Positions 8,118 through 16,719 of a stretch of DNA of 61,799 bases are shown here, piece after piece (position 1 is the first letter of the stretch; each line of letters begins with the position of its first letter). The notes beneath the pieces are model-generated. The model searched no databases. It worked only from the letters and a program-made list of their open reading frames with translations, and was not told where the DNA came from. A program made the translations under genes and the position numbers. This stretch comes from an uncultured Eubacteriales bacterium. GTDB lineage: Bacteria > Bacillota > Clostridia > Christensenellales > Borkfalkiaceae. The stretch spans positions 1 to 61,799 of the forward strand of contig UQPN01000014.1 of assembly GCA_900542935.1 (NCBI GenBank), in the 5' to 3' direction.

Positions 8118-10022
8118 ATGCCCGGAACCAAAGCAGAAAATAAAGCGGATTTTCCTTTACACTTATTTCATCACGGCGTAAATTATAAAGCTTACGAATT
8201 TTTCGGGGCGCACGAAGCAACCCGCCGCAGAAAGAAAGGATTTGTGTTCCGCGTGTGGGCGCCGCGGGCGAAAAGCGTATCGCTCGTAGGCGAATTCAAT
8301 CGCTGGGATCCCGCGGCACATGTAATGTCCCGCCTGATAGACGGAGAGACGTTTGAAATTTTCGTAGAGGGGATTACCCGCTACGCGGCTTATAAATATT
8401 GCATCGAAACGCAGGACGGAAGGCTGCTTTACAAGGCGGATCCGTATGCGTTTCATTCGGAAACGCCCGGCGGGAATTCGTCGAACGCTTCGAAAGTTTA
8501 TCCGCTCGACGGCTTTGCCTGGGAGGATAAGGAATATTTCAAAAAGCTTGCCCGTACGAATATTTATTCTTCGCCGATCAATATCTACGAAGTGAATCTT
8601 CTTTCGTGGAAGCGCCGCGAGGACGGTTCGTTTCTTACGTACGGAGAGCTGGAAAAATCGCTGGTTCCGTATGTAAAAAGAATGGGGTACACGCATGTGG
8701 AATTCATGCCTGTTTCCGAATTTCCTTACGAGGGTTCGTGGGGGTATCAGGTTACGGGGTATTATGCCGTTACTTCAAGGCTGGGCACGCCGCACGATTT
8801 CATGGCTCTTGTCGACGCGTTTCACCGCGAGGGAATCGGCGTGATTCTGGACTGGGTTCCCGCGCATTTTCCCAAAGACGCTTTCGGACTTTACGAATTC
8901 GACGGAGCGCCGTTGTACGAGCCGTCGCAGGAGGACAGAAGAGAGCATGCGGGCTGGGGAACGAGAACGTTTGATTACGGCAGAAACGAAGTGCTTTCGT
9001 TTCTGGTTTCGAACGCGGTGTTTTATTTCGAGAAATACCATGTGGACGGGCTGCGGGTAGACGCCGTGGCTTCGATGCTGTATCTCGATTACGATAAAAA
9101 ACCCGGCGAATGGACGCCGAATATTTACGGCGACAATAAAAATCTCGAAGCGGTGTCTTTCTTGAGAAAGCTGAACGAAACGGTGTTCGGCTATTTCCCG
9201 TATGCGATGATGATTGCCGAAGAATCCACGGCGTGGCCGCTGGTAACGCGCCCTACGGCGGTTGGCGGCTTAGGCTTTAATTTCAAATGGAACATGGGCT
9301 GGATGAACGACGTGATGGCGTATATTTCTACCGACCCGCTGTTTCGAAAGTACGAGCACAACAAGCTGACGTTTTCGATGATGTATGCGTTTTCGGAAAA
9401 TTACGTTCTGCCCGTTTCTCACGACGAGGTTGTGCACGGAAAATGTTCGCTGATCGGGAAAATGCCCGGCGAATACGAGCAGAAGTTTGCGGGAATGCGT
9501 GCGTTTTTCGGATACATGATGTCGCACCCCGGGAAGAAGCTGAACTTTATGGGTTCGGAATTCGGGCAGTTTAAGGAGTGGGATTACGCCGAAGGCGTGG
9601 AATTTTTCCTGAAAGATTATCCGATGCACGCGCGTCTTTCGAAATGCGTGCGGGATCTGAACGAATTTTACCGTAATACGCCCGCATTTTTCGAAATCGA
9701 AGATTCGTGGGACGGATTCGAATGGATTTCCGCGGACGACGCCGATCATAACTTTCTCGCGTATATCCGCCGCGATAAAAAAGGCGGGGAAACGGTGGTG
9801 CTGGTGAATTTTTCCGGCGCGGAACTGAAAAATTACCGCGTGGGAATTTCAGGCAAAAAATATCGCACCGTTTTCGATACCGATTCGAAACTGTACGGCG
9901 GAAGCGGAAAGGTGCAGAAGCGCGTTTATCACGCGGAAAAAGTTTCGGCGAACAATAAGGAAACGTCGATTGCGGTGGATATGCCGCCGCTTTCCTGCAA
10001 GTATCTCGCGCGCTGCGAATAA
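8118..10022 (+). CDS. glgB: 1,4-alpha-glucan branching enzyme
   Basis: About 634 residues, GH13 subfamily. It transfers alpha-1,4 chains to alpha-1,6 positions during glycogen synthesis. An N-terminal CBM48 (VFRVWAPRAKSVSLVGEFNRWD) precedes the barrel. Catalytic segments are GLRVDAVASMLYLDY (nucleophile Asp near 313), IAEEST (acid/base Glu near 367) and SHDEVVHGK (near 434). AAGGAG lies upstream. The ATG at 8118 is preferred over the TTG at 8106, which is too close to the ribosome site. First gene of a six-gene glycogen cluster. Confidence 0.96.
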   Translation: MPGTKAENKADFPLHLFHHGVNYKAYEFFGAHEATRRRKKGFVFRVWAPRAKSVSLVGEFNRWDPAAHVMSRLIDGETFEIFVEGITRYAAYKYCIETQDGRLLYKADPYAFHSETPGGNSSNASKVYPLDGFAWEDKEYFKKLARTNIYSSPINIYEVNLLSWKRREDGSFLTYGELEKSLVPYVKRMGYTHVEFMPVSEFPYEGSWGYQVTGYYAVTSRLGTPHDFMALVDAFHREGIGVILDWVPAHFPKDAFGLYEFDGAPLYEPSQEDRREHAGWGTRTFDYGRNEVLSFLVSNAVFYFEKYHVDGLRVDAVASMLYLDYDKKPGEWTPNIYGDNKNLEAVSFLRKLNETVFGYFPYAMMIAEESTAWPLVTRPTAVGGLGFNFKWNMGWMNDVMAYISTDPLFRKYEHNKLTFSMMYAFSENYVLPVSHDEVVHGKCSLIGKMPGEYEQKFAGMRAFFGYMMSHPGKKLNFMGSEFGQFKEWDYAEGVEFFLKDYPMHARLSKCVRDLNEFYRNTPAFFEIEDSWDGFEWISADDADHNFLAYIRRDKKGGETVVLVNFSGAELKNYRVGISGKKYRTVFDTDSKLYGGSGKVQKRVYHAEKVSANNKETSIAVDMPPLSCKYLARCE

Positions 10023-10104
10023 CGGCGGGGCGACGGAACAAGCAGACCGAAAAAAGTAAAAAATAACCGTGCGGCGAAAAACGCCGACAAAGGGGAAAAT
10101 AAAT

Positions 10105-11298
10105 ATGCAGAGAAAGAAAGAATGTGTAGCAATGCTTCTCGCGGGAGGACAAGGCAGCCGCCTGTACGCCCTGACGAGCAGTATAGCCAAACCTGCTGTT
10201 GCGTACGGCGCGAAATATCGGATTATCGATTTTCCGCTTTCCAACTGCATCAATTCGGGGATCGATACGGTGGGCGTTTTAACGCAGTATCAGCCGCTGA
10301 TTCTGAACGAATACATCGGGAACGGGCAGCCGTGGGATCTCGACCGCGCTTACGGCGGCGTACATATTCTTTCGCCGTATCAGGGTAAATCGCGTTCTTC
10401 GTGGTATGAAGGAACGGCGAACGCCATTTATCAGAACATGCATTTTATGAAAATGTACGACCCCGATTACGTTCTGGTGCTTTCCGGCGACCATATTTAT
10501 AAAATGGACTATTCCGAAATGCTGAAGGCGCATATTAAAAACGGCGCGGCATGCACGATTGCGGCGATTGAAGTGCCGCTTGCCGAGGCTTCGCGTTTCG
10601 GGGTGCTGAATACGAATCCCGACGGTTCGATTTACGAATTCGAAGAAAAACCGAAACAACCGAAAAGCAATCTCGCTTCGATGGGCATTTATATTTTTAC
10701 GGCGTCGAAGCTTTTCGGTTATCTCGAAGAGGACGATAAAAATTCGGATTCTTCGAAGGATTTCGGAAAAGACGTGCTTCCCGCGATGCTGAAAGCGGGG
10801 GAGAAAATGTATTCTTATAAATTCGAAGGATACTGGAAAGACGTCGGAACGATCGCGTCGCTCTGGCAGGCGAATATGGACTTACTGGATGAAAAGCCTG
10901 TGTTTGACGTAAGCGGAACGGAGTGGAAAATTCATTCGAGAAATCCTTTGGCTCCGCCGGAATACATAGGAAACGAAGGCGTTGTGAAAAATTCGATGAT
11001 AGCGCTCGGCTGCGAAATCGACGGCAGCGTGGAACATTCGGTTTTAGGCAGCAACGTGGTTGTGGAAAAGGGCGCTGAAGTGAAAGACGCCGTGATTCTT
11101 GCCAACAGCGTGATTAAAGCCGGCGCGAAAGTTTCATATTCGATTATCGACGAAAACGTAACCGTAGGGAAAGGCGCCGTAGTGGGCGTGGAACGGAACG
11201 CGAAGGCGGAAATCGTGGTGCTCGGCAGAGATCTGACGGTGAAAGACGGCGTGAAAGTTCTGTCCGGGCAAAAGCATGAAAAGGATATAACGGAATAA
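10105..11298 (+). CDS. glgC: Glucose-1-phosphate adenylyltransferase, catalytic subunit
   Basis: Makes ADP-glucose from glucose-1-phosphate and ATP, the committed step of glycogen synthesis. 397 residues. It has the nucleotide-binding start AMLLAGGQGSRLYALT, the substrate segments VLSGDHIYKMDY and EFEEKPKQPKSN, and a C-terminal left-handed beta-helix of hexapeptide repeats. The start at 10105 follows AAGGGG. It is paired with glgD 20 nt downstream, as in other Firmicutes where the enzyme is a GlgC/GlgD heteromer. Confidence 0.96.
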   Translation: MQRKKECVAMLLAGGQGSRLYALTSSIAKPAVAYGAKYRIIDFPLSNCINSGIDTVGVLTQYQPLILNEYIGNGQPWDLDRAYGGVHILSPYQGKSRSSWYEGTANAIYQNMHFMKMYDPDYVLVLSGDHIYKMDYSEMLKAHIKNGAACTIAAIEVPLAEASRFGVLNTNPDGSIYEFEEKPKQPKSNLASMGIYIFTASKLFGYLEEDDKNSDSSKDFGKDVLPAMLKAGEKMYSYKFEGYWKDVGTIASLWQANMDLLDEKPVFDVSGTEWKIHSRNPLAPPEYIGNEGVVKNSMIALGCEIDGSVEHSVLGSNVVVEKGAEVKDAVILANSVIKAGAKVSYSIIDENVTVGKGAVVGVERNAKAEIVVLGRDLTVKDGVKVLSGQKHEKDITE

Positions 11299-11318
11299 AC
11301 CGAGGGGGAGAAGAAAAA

Positions 11319-12434
11319 ATGGCGGCAACGGCAGTAGGCGTAATATTTACGAATTTGCACGGGGAGAAAGTTCCCGAATTGGTACGGAAACGGACGATAG
11401 CGTCCATTCCGTTCGGCGGAAGATACCGGCTGATTGATTTTCAGCTTTCGAATATGGTAAATTCGGGCATCACTACGGTGGGGCTGATGACGACGAACAA
11501 TTATCGTTCGCTGATCGACCATATCGGCAGCGGGAAAGACTGGGATCTTGCCCGCAAGGACGGCGGGATTATTCTGCTTCCGCCCTTTTCCGATGTGGCG
11601 GAAAAACCTTATACGACGCGGCTGGAAGCGCTTTGCGGCGTGAAGAGTTTTTTGCGGAAACGGCGTGAAAGTTACGTTGTGCTTTGCGATTCCGACGGTG
11701 TGGCGCGTATGAATATCGCCGACGTGATTGCGTATCACGAGAGCAAAAACGCCGATATTACGATGGTTACGCGGCGCGCGACGGCGGAAAACCGCGTGAG
11801 CGGAATGTTACTGAAAGCGAATTCGGACGGACGGGTAACCGAAGTAAGAATCAATCCTGTGATTACCGAGCCGGAATGCGCGGATACATACGTAAACGTT
11901 TCGGTATTTAACCGCGAATTTTTAATCAATCTGATTGACGACGCGGCGTCGAGAGGGCTGACAAGTTTTGAAAACGACGTCATCGCAAGGCAGATTCATG
12001 CGCTGAAAATTTATCGGTACGATTTCAAAGGCTTTTACGCCGAAATCGATTCGCTGACGAATTATTATAAATACAACTTGATGCTGCTCGATAAAGAAGT
12101 GCGCAATCAGTTATTCGGCGCGCGCGACGTGTACACGAAAGTGCGCGACAGCGCGCCTTCCAAATACGGTACGAGCGCTATCGTGAAAAATTCTTTGATT
12201 TCCGACGGGTGCGTGATTGAGGGCATCGTAGAAAATTCGATTCTGTTCCGCGGCGTAAAAGTGGAAAAAGGCGCCGTGGTACGCAATTCGATTGTCATGC
12301 AGGACAGTGCGATTCACGCAAACGCCGTACTGAATTGCGTGATTACCGATAAAAACGTTGAAATTACGGAGAGAAGAGTGTTGAGCGGGTGCGAAAGTCT
12401 GCCGTATTATGTGCAGAAGGGAAGCAAGTTGTAA
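11319..12434 (+). CDS. glgD: Glucose-1-phosphate adenylyltransferase, GlgD regulatory subunit
   Basis: 371 residues, homologous to GlgC but shorter. The LAGGxGxRL loop is replaced by VIFTNLHGEKVPEL, as is characteristic of GlgD, which is catalytically weak and tunes GlgC. FGGRYRLIDFQLSNMVNSGI, VVLCDSDGVARMN and C-terminal hexapeptide repeats are present. A strong GAGGGGGAG site precedes the start. In the family, GlgC/GlgD complexes give an enzyme less dependent on fructose-1,6-bisphosphate. Confidence 0.95.
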   Translation: MAATAVGVIFTNLHGEKVPELVRKRTIASIPFGGRYRLIDFQLSNMVNSGITTVGLMTTNNYRSLIDHIGSGKDWDLARKDGGIILLPPFSDVAEKPYTTRLEALCGVKSFLRKRRESYVVLCDSDGVARMNIADVIAYHESKNADITMVTRRATAENRVSGMLLKANSDGRVTEVRINPVITEPECADTYVNVSVFNREFLINLIDDAASRGLTSFENDVIARQIHALKIYRYDFKGFYAEIDSLTNYYKYNLMLLDKEVRNQLFGARDVYTKVRDSAPSKYGTSAIVKNSLISDGCVIEGIVENSILFRGVKVEKGAVVRNSIVMQDSAIHANAVLNCVITDKNVEITERRVLSGCESLPYYVQKGSKL

Positions 12435-12442
12435 AACGTGGC

Positions 12443-12486
12443 TATTATGTCATTCATAATAAATTAGTTGTGTCTGACATAATATA
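12443..12486. repeat. Dispersed palindromic repeat, locus 2
   Basis: CATAATAAATTAGTTG followed by TGTCTGACATAATA, matching the right-hand half of the family most closely. It occupies nearly all the 83-nt gap between glgD and glgA, just upstream of the glgA ribosome site, inside what should be a continuous operon. Confidence 0.55.
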
Positions 12487-12517
12487 AGCGAAGAGTATAC
12501 GGGAGGAAAAAGAAAAA

Positions 12518-14173
12518 ATGAGCGAAACAAAAAGCGGAACGACGAAAAATGCACGCAGGGCGACGCTTGTGAAAACGAACAGGACGATTGCCCGCGCGGA
12601 AAAAAACGCACAGGCGGTTGTTCGTGCGAAAGCCGCAAAAAACGAGGGTGAAAAGGAAATGCCGAAAGTAAAAATCATTACGGACGAAAAAGACGATTTG
12701 AAAACCGCGGCGAAAGAAGAAGCTGCGGTAACGATAACGCCGAAACGAAAAATATTGTTTGCGGCTTCGGAATGCACGCCGTTCATCGCTACGGGCGGAC
12801 TGGCGGAAGTAATCGGTTCGCTTTCGAAATCGCTTGCGCAGGACGAAGAATACGACGTTCGGGTGGTGTTGCCGTTGTATTCGGATATTCGCGGCGATTA
12901 CAGGCAGCGCTTTACTTACCTTGGCAATATCAATGTGCCGCTCGGCTGGCGTAACCAGTATTGCGGAATATTTTCTTACGAGGAAAGCGGCGTAACGTTC
13001 TATTTTCTCGATAACGAATATTATTTCCGCCGCGGCGGCTGCTACGGCTATTACGACGACGGGGAAAGATTTGCGTTTTTCTCCCGCGCGGTCATGGAAA
13101 TTCTCGGGTTTCTGCAGTTTTATCCGGACGTGTTGCATTGCCACGACTGGCAGTCGGCTCTGGCGGCGATTTATCTGAAAACGATTTATTGCCACAGACG
13201 GGAATACAGCCTGATCCGCGCCGTATTCACGATACATAATATCGAATATCAGGGGAAATATTCTCTGGACGTACTGGAAGATTTATTCGGAATTTCCGAC
13301 GATTACAGATATCTGCTCGAATTCGACGGCTGCGCGAATCTGATGAAAGCGGCTATCGAATGTTCGGAAACGTTCACGACGGTGTCGCCGACTTATGCGG
13401 AAGAAATCAAACGCGCGGAATATGCGCACGGGCTGCAAGGCGAAGTGGAAAGAAACGCTTTCAAACTGCGCGGAATTCTGAACGGCATCGACGTGAAATC
13501 GTACGATCCGGCTACCGATCCCGCGTTATTTGCGCCGTACAGCGCGGAAAATCCCGCGGGGAAAGAGGTCTGTAAGGCGGAATTGCAAAAAATGCTCGGC
13601 TTGCCGGTGCGGGCGGACGTGCCCGTCGTGGCGATGATTTCCCGTCTGGTGGCGCATAAGGGGCTCGATCTCGTGCGGGCGGCGATAGAGGAATTGCTGG
13701 CGGACGACGTTCAGTTTGTTCTTCTCGGCACGGGCGATTCGGAATACGAATCGTATTTCAAGGATCTTGCAAACCGTTATAAAGGCAAAGCGGTTTCGAT
13801 TATCGCGTTCAACGGCGACCTTTCGCGCAAGATTTATTCCGGGGCGGATATTTTTCTGATGCCTTCGAAGAGCGAGCCCTGCGGGCTTTCGCAAATGATC
13901 GCTTCGAGGTATCTCACCGTGCCGGTTGTGCGGGAAACGGGCGGACTGTACGACAGCATCAAACCGTACGGCGCAGGCGGAAACGGATTCACGTTTGCCG
14001 CATATAACGCGGGGGATATGCTTTACGTTCTCCGCGAAGCGGTTTCGTTGTATAAGAATAAGCCGGAATGGCAAAAACTAATGATAAAGGCGGGTACTAC
14101 GGATTTCTCGTGGCAGCGTTCTGCGGAAGAGTATAAAAAACTTTATACCGATACGCTCGCTTTACTGAAATAA
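12518..14173 (+). CDS. glgA: Glycogen synthase (ADP-glucose type, GT5)
   Basis: 551 residues, about 70 longer than typical GlgA. Residues 1-75 form a charged, Lys/Ala-rich extension without recognisable domain. The GT5 domain then begins at KILFAASECTPFIATGGLAEV, which contains the ADP-glucose binding KTGGL-like loop in the form ATGGLAEV. HCHDWQSAL, IHNIEYQGKY, the ISRLVAHKG linker and the C-terminal FLMPSKSEPCGLSQM motif with its catalytic glutamate are present. The first ATG has a strong GGGAGG site, so the extension appears to be translated. Elongates alpha-1,4-glucan using ADP-glucose. Confidence 0.95.
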   Translation: MSETKSGTTKNARRATLVKTNRTIARAEKNAQAVVRAKAAKNEGEKEMPKVKIITDEKDDLKTAAKEEAAVTITPKRKILFAASECTPFIATGGLAEVIGSLSKSLAQDEEYDVRVVLPLYSDIRGDYRQRFTYLGNINVPLGWRNQYCGIFSYEESGVTFYFLDNEYYFRRGGCYGYYDDGERFAFFSRAVMEILGFLQFYPDVLHCHDWQSALAAIYLKTIYCHRREYSLIRAVFTIHNIEYQGKYSLDVLEDLFGISDDYRYLLEFDGCANLMKAAIECSETFTTVSPTYAEEIKRAEYAHGLQGEVERNAFKLRGILNGIDVKSYDPATDPALFAPYSAENPAGKEVCKAELQKMLGLPVRADVPVVAMISRLVAHKGLDLVRAAIEELLADDVQFVLLGTGDSEYESYFKDLANRYKGKAVSIIAFNGDLSRKIYSGADIFLMPSKSEPCGLSQMIASRYLTVPVVRETGGLYDSIKPYGAGGNGFTFAAYNAGDMLYVLREAVSLYKNKPEWQKLMIKAGTTDFSWQRSAEEYKKLYTDTLALLK

Positions 14174-14218
14174 ATAAAAAAGCGGCAGCTTTTAAACCCA
14201 AGGAGCGGTATTTTTAGC

Positions 14219-16645
14219 ATGGAAGAACATTTGACGGAACACAAATTGAAACAGATGATCGACAGCAAGCTTTCGCGTTATTTCGGCGTTTCGCCGAAAG
14301 AAGCCACGCAGGACCAGATTTACAAAGCCGTGGTGATGAACGTACGCGATATCATGCTGGAAAAACGTCAGCAATTTCACGAAGAACGCAAAGCAAAACG
14401 CGCGAAACGCGTATATTATCTTTGCATGGAATTTCTGATGGGGCGTTCGCTGAAAAACAGTCTTTATAACCTCGAACTGCGCGAAACATATGAAAAAGTT
14501 CTGAAATCGTACGGCGTAACGCTGCCGGAACTTTACGAACTGGAGCCGGACGCGGGGCTGGGTAACGGCGGACTCGGCAGACTTGCCGCGTGCTTTCTGG
14601 ACGCGCTTGCCACGGGAGATTATCCCGCGATGGGCTTTTCTATCCGTTACGAATACGGGCTGTTCAAGCAGAAAATCATCGACGGCTGGCAGACGGAACT
14701 TCCCGACGTATGGTTGCCGGGCGGCGAAGTGTGGCTTACGCAGCGTACCGACCACGTATACCGCGTGAAATTCGACGGTTTTGTAGAGGAAAAGTGGACG
14801 GAGCACGGACTGGAAACCGTGTATCGGAACGCTAAAGAGGTGGAAGCCATAGCGTACGATATGATGGTGCCGGGGTACAGAAGCAAAGCCGTTTCGGTGC
14901 TGAGATTGTGGCGTGCGAAAGGCGTGCAGAATTTCGATATGAAACTTTTCTCGCAGGGAGATTATGCCGCCGTGATGCAGGAGGACAACGAAGCCGATTT
15001 GATTTCGAAAGTGCTTTATCCCGCAGACAATCACCAGGAAGGAAAATCGTTGCGTTTAAAACAGCAGTATTTCCTTGTTTCGGCGTCGTTACAGAATATT
15101 TTATCCGACCATAAACGCCGTTACGGAACGCTTTCCACGTTGCCAGAACTGGCGGCGATTCACCTGAACGATACGCATCCCGCGCTGGCGATTCCCGAAT
15201 TGATGCGACTTTTAATCGACGAGAACGGAATGGGCTGGGAAGAAGCCTGGAGCATTACCACCGGCGTATGCGCGTATACCAATCACACCGTGCTTGCCGA
15301 AGCGCTTGAAACTTGGCCGGAGGATCTGATTGCAAGAAGATTGCCGAGAATTTATTCGATACTGAAAGAAATCAACCGTCGTTTCTGCGAAGATTTGTGG
15401 AAACGCTTTCCCGGAGACTGGAACAAAATTTCGCGTATGGCGATTATTTCTTACAACACCGTCCGCATGGCGAATTTGTCGGTGGTCGGCTCGCATAGCG
15501 TGAACGGCGTTTCGAAACTGCACAGCGACATCATCAAAAAAAGCGTATTCAAAGATTTCTACGATTATACGCCGGAAAAATTTACGAACGTTACGAACGG
15601 CATTGCGCATCGGCGGTGGCTGAATCAGTCGAACCCCGAACTTTGCGCGCTTTTGGACGATTGCATCGGCGAGGGATACGCGAAGGATGCGGCGAAGCTG
15701 GCGGACTTCAAAAAATACGAGAACGACGAATCCGTGCTGAAACGGCTGGAAGAAATCAAGCGGATGAAAAAGCGGCAGTTTGCGGATTATGCTTTCGGAA
15801 AGCAGGGGGTGAAAATCGACCCCGAAACGCTGTTCGACGTTCAGGCGAAGCGTCTGCACGAATACAAACGCCAGCTTTTGAACGTATTGCATATCGTTAC
15901 CGATTATATCGCGCTGAAAGAAAATCCCGATTTGCCGATACAGCCGAAAACGTATATTTTTGCGGCGAAAGCGGCTGCCGGGTATTATATGGCGAAAAAA
16001 ATCATCAAACTCATTTGTTTCCTTGCCGAAGATATCAGGAAAGACCCGAAAATCAGCGCAAAACTCAACGTTGTGTATATGGAAGATTACAACGTAACGA
16101 TGTCCGAAATGCTGATGCCCGCTTCGGAAATTTCCGAACAAATTTCGCTGGCGGGGAAAGAGGCGAGCGGTACGGGAAACATGAAATTCATGATCAACGG
16201 CGCTCTGACCGTAGGTACGCTGGACGGCGCGAACGTGGAAATGGCGGAGCGCGTGGGCGAGGAGAATATCTTTATTTTCGGCTTGAAATCGGACGAAGTG
16301 GCGCAGATCTGGCGGAACGGATATTCTTCGAGCGCGTATTACAACAAAGACAGTATGCTGCGTAAAGTGCTGGAAACGCTGATTGTGGGCTTCAACGGCG
16401 AATCGTTTGCGGATATTGCGAATTATCTGCTTACGGGCTCGCCCGTTGCCGACCCGTATATGTGTATGGCGGATTATGATTCGTACGTGCTTACGCAGAA
16501 CCGTATTTCCGATTTGTACGCAAACGACAAACGCTCGTGGAATCAGAAATCGCTGCGGAATATCGCGGCGGCCGGTTATTTTGCGGCGGACCGTGCGATT
16601 AAGGAATATGCCGACAATATCTGGCACTTGAAGTCTTTGAAATAA
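14219..16645 (+). CDS. glgP: Glycogen/starch phosphorylase
   Basis: 808 residues, GT35, full length. It releases glucose-1-phosphate from glycogen chain ends. Signature segments are GLGNGGLGRLAACFLD, the active-site MVPGYRSKAV region, VTNGIAHRRWL, and the pyridoxal-phosphate segment EASGTGNMKFMINGALT with its Schiff-base lysine. AAGGAGCGG precedes the ATG. Its place after glgA shows synthesis and breakdown genes in one operon. Confidence 0.97.
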   Translation: MEEHLTEHKLKQMIDSKLSRYFGVSPKEATQDQIYKAVVMNVRDIMLEKRQQFHEERKAKRAKRVYYLCMEFLMGRSLKNSLYNLELRETYEKVLKSYGVTLPELYELEPDAGLGNGGLGRLAACFLDALATGDYPAMGFSIRYEYGLFKQKIIDGWQTELPDVWLPGGEVWLTQRTDHVYRVKFDGFVEEKWTEHGLETVYRNAKEVEAIAYDMMVPGYRSKAVSVLRLWRAKGVQNFDMKLFSQGDYAAVMQEDNEADLISKVLYPADNHQEGKSLRLKQQYFLVSASLQNILSDHKRRYGTLSTLPELAAIHLNDTHPALAIPELMRLLIDENGMGWEEAWSITTGVCAYTNHTVLAEALETWPEDLIARRLPRIYSILKEINRRFCEDLWKRFPGDWNKISRMAIISYNTVRMANLSVVGSHSVNGVSKLHSDIIKKSVFKDFYDYTPEKFTNVTNGIAHRRWLNQSNPELCALLDDCIGEGYAKDAAKLADFKKYENDESVLKRLEEIKRMKKRQFADYAFGKQGVKIDPETLFDVQAKRLHEYKRQLLNVLHIVTDYIALKENPDLPIQPKTYIFAAKAAAGYYMAKKIIKLICFLAEDIRKDPKISAKLNVVYMEDYNVTMSEMLMPASEISEQISLAGKEASGTGNMKFMINGALTVGTLDGANVEMAERVGEENIFIFGLKSDEVAQIWRNGYSSSAYYNKDSMLRKVLETLIVGFNGESFADIANYLLTGSPVADPYMCMADYDSYVLTQNRISDLYANDKRSWNQKSLRNIAAAGYFAADRAIKEYADNIWHLKSLK

Positions 16646-16657
16646 CGGCGAAAAAAG

Positions 16658-16705
16658 GCTGTCGGAAAACGATTCTGTTTGTTTTGGAAGCGATTTTCCG
16701 ACGGC
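16658..16705 (+). promoter_or_regulatory. Stem-loop between glgP and the GH13 gene
   Basis: GCTGTCGGAAAA (16658-16669) pairs with TTTTCCGACGGC (16694-16705) over 12 bp with one G-U pair and a 24-nt loop. No T run follows, so it does not look like an intrinsic terminator. It ends 14 nt before the next start codon and may be an mRNA processing or stability element separating glgP from the GH13 gene. Confidence 0.4.
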
Positions 16706-16719
16706 GATGCGGATGAACG

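Noticed and set aside
15212..16627. A 471-codon open frame antisense to glgP
   Set aside because: Composition is Arg/His/Phe-rich as in mirror frames of GC-balanced genes, no domain is visible, and glgP is certain on the other strand.
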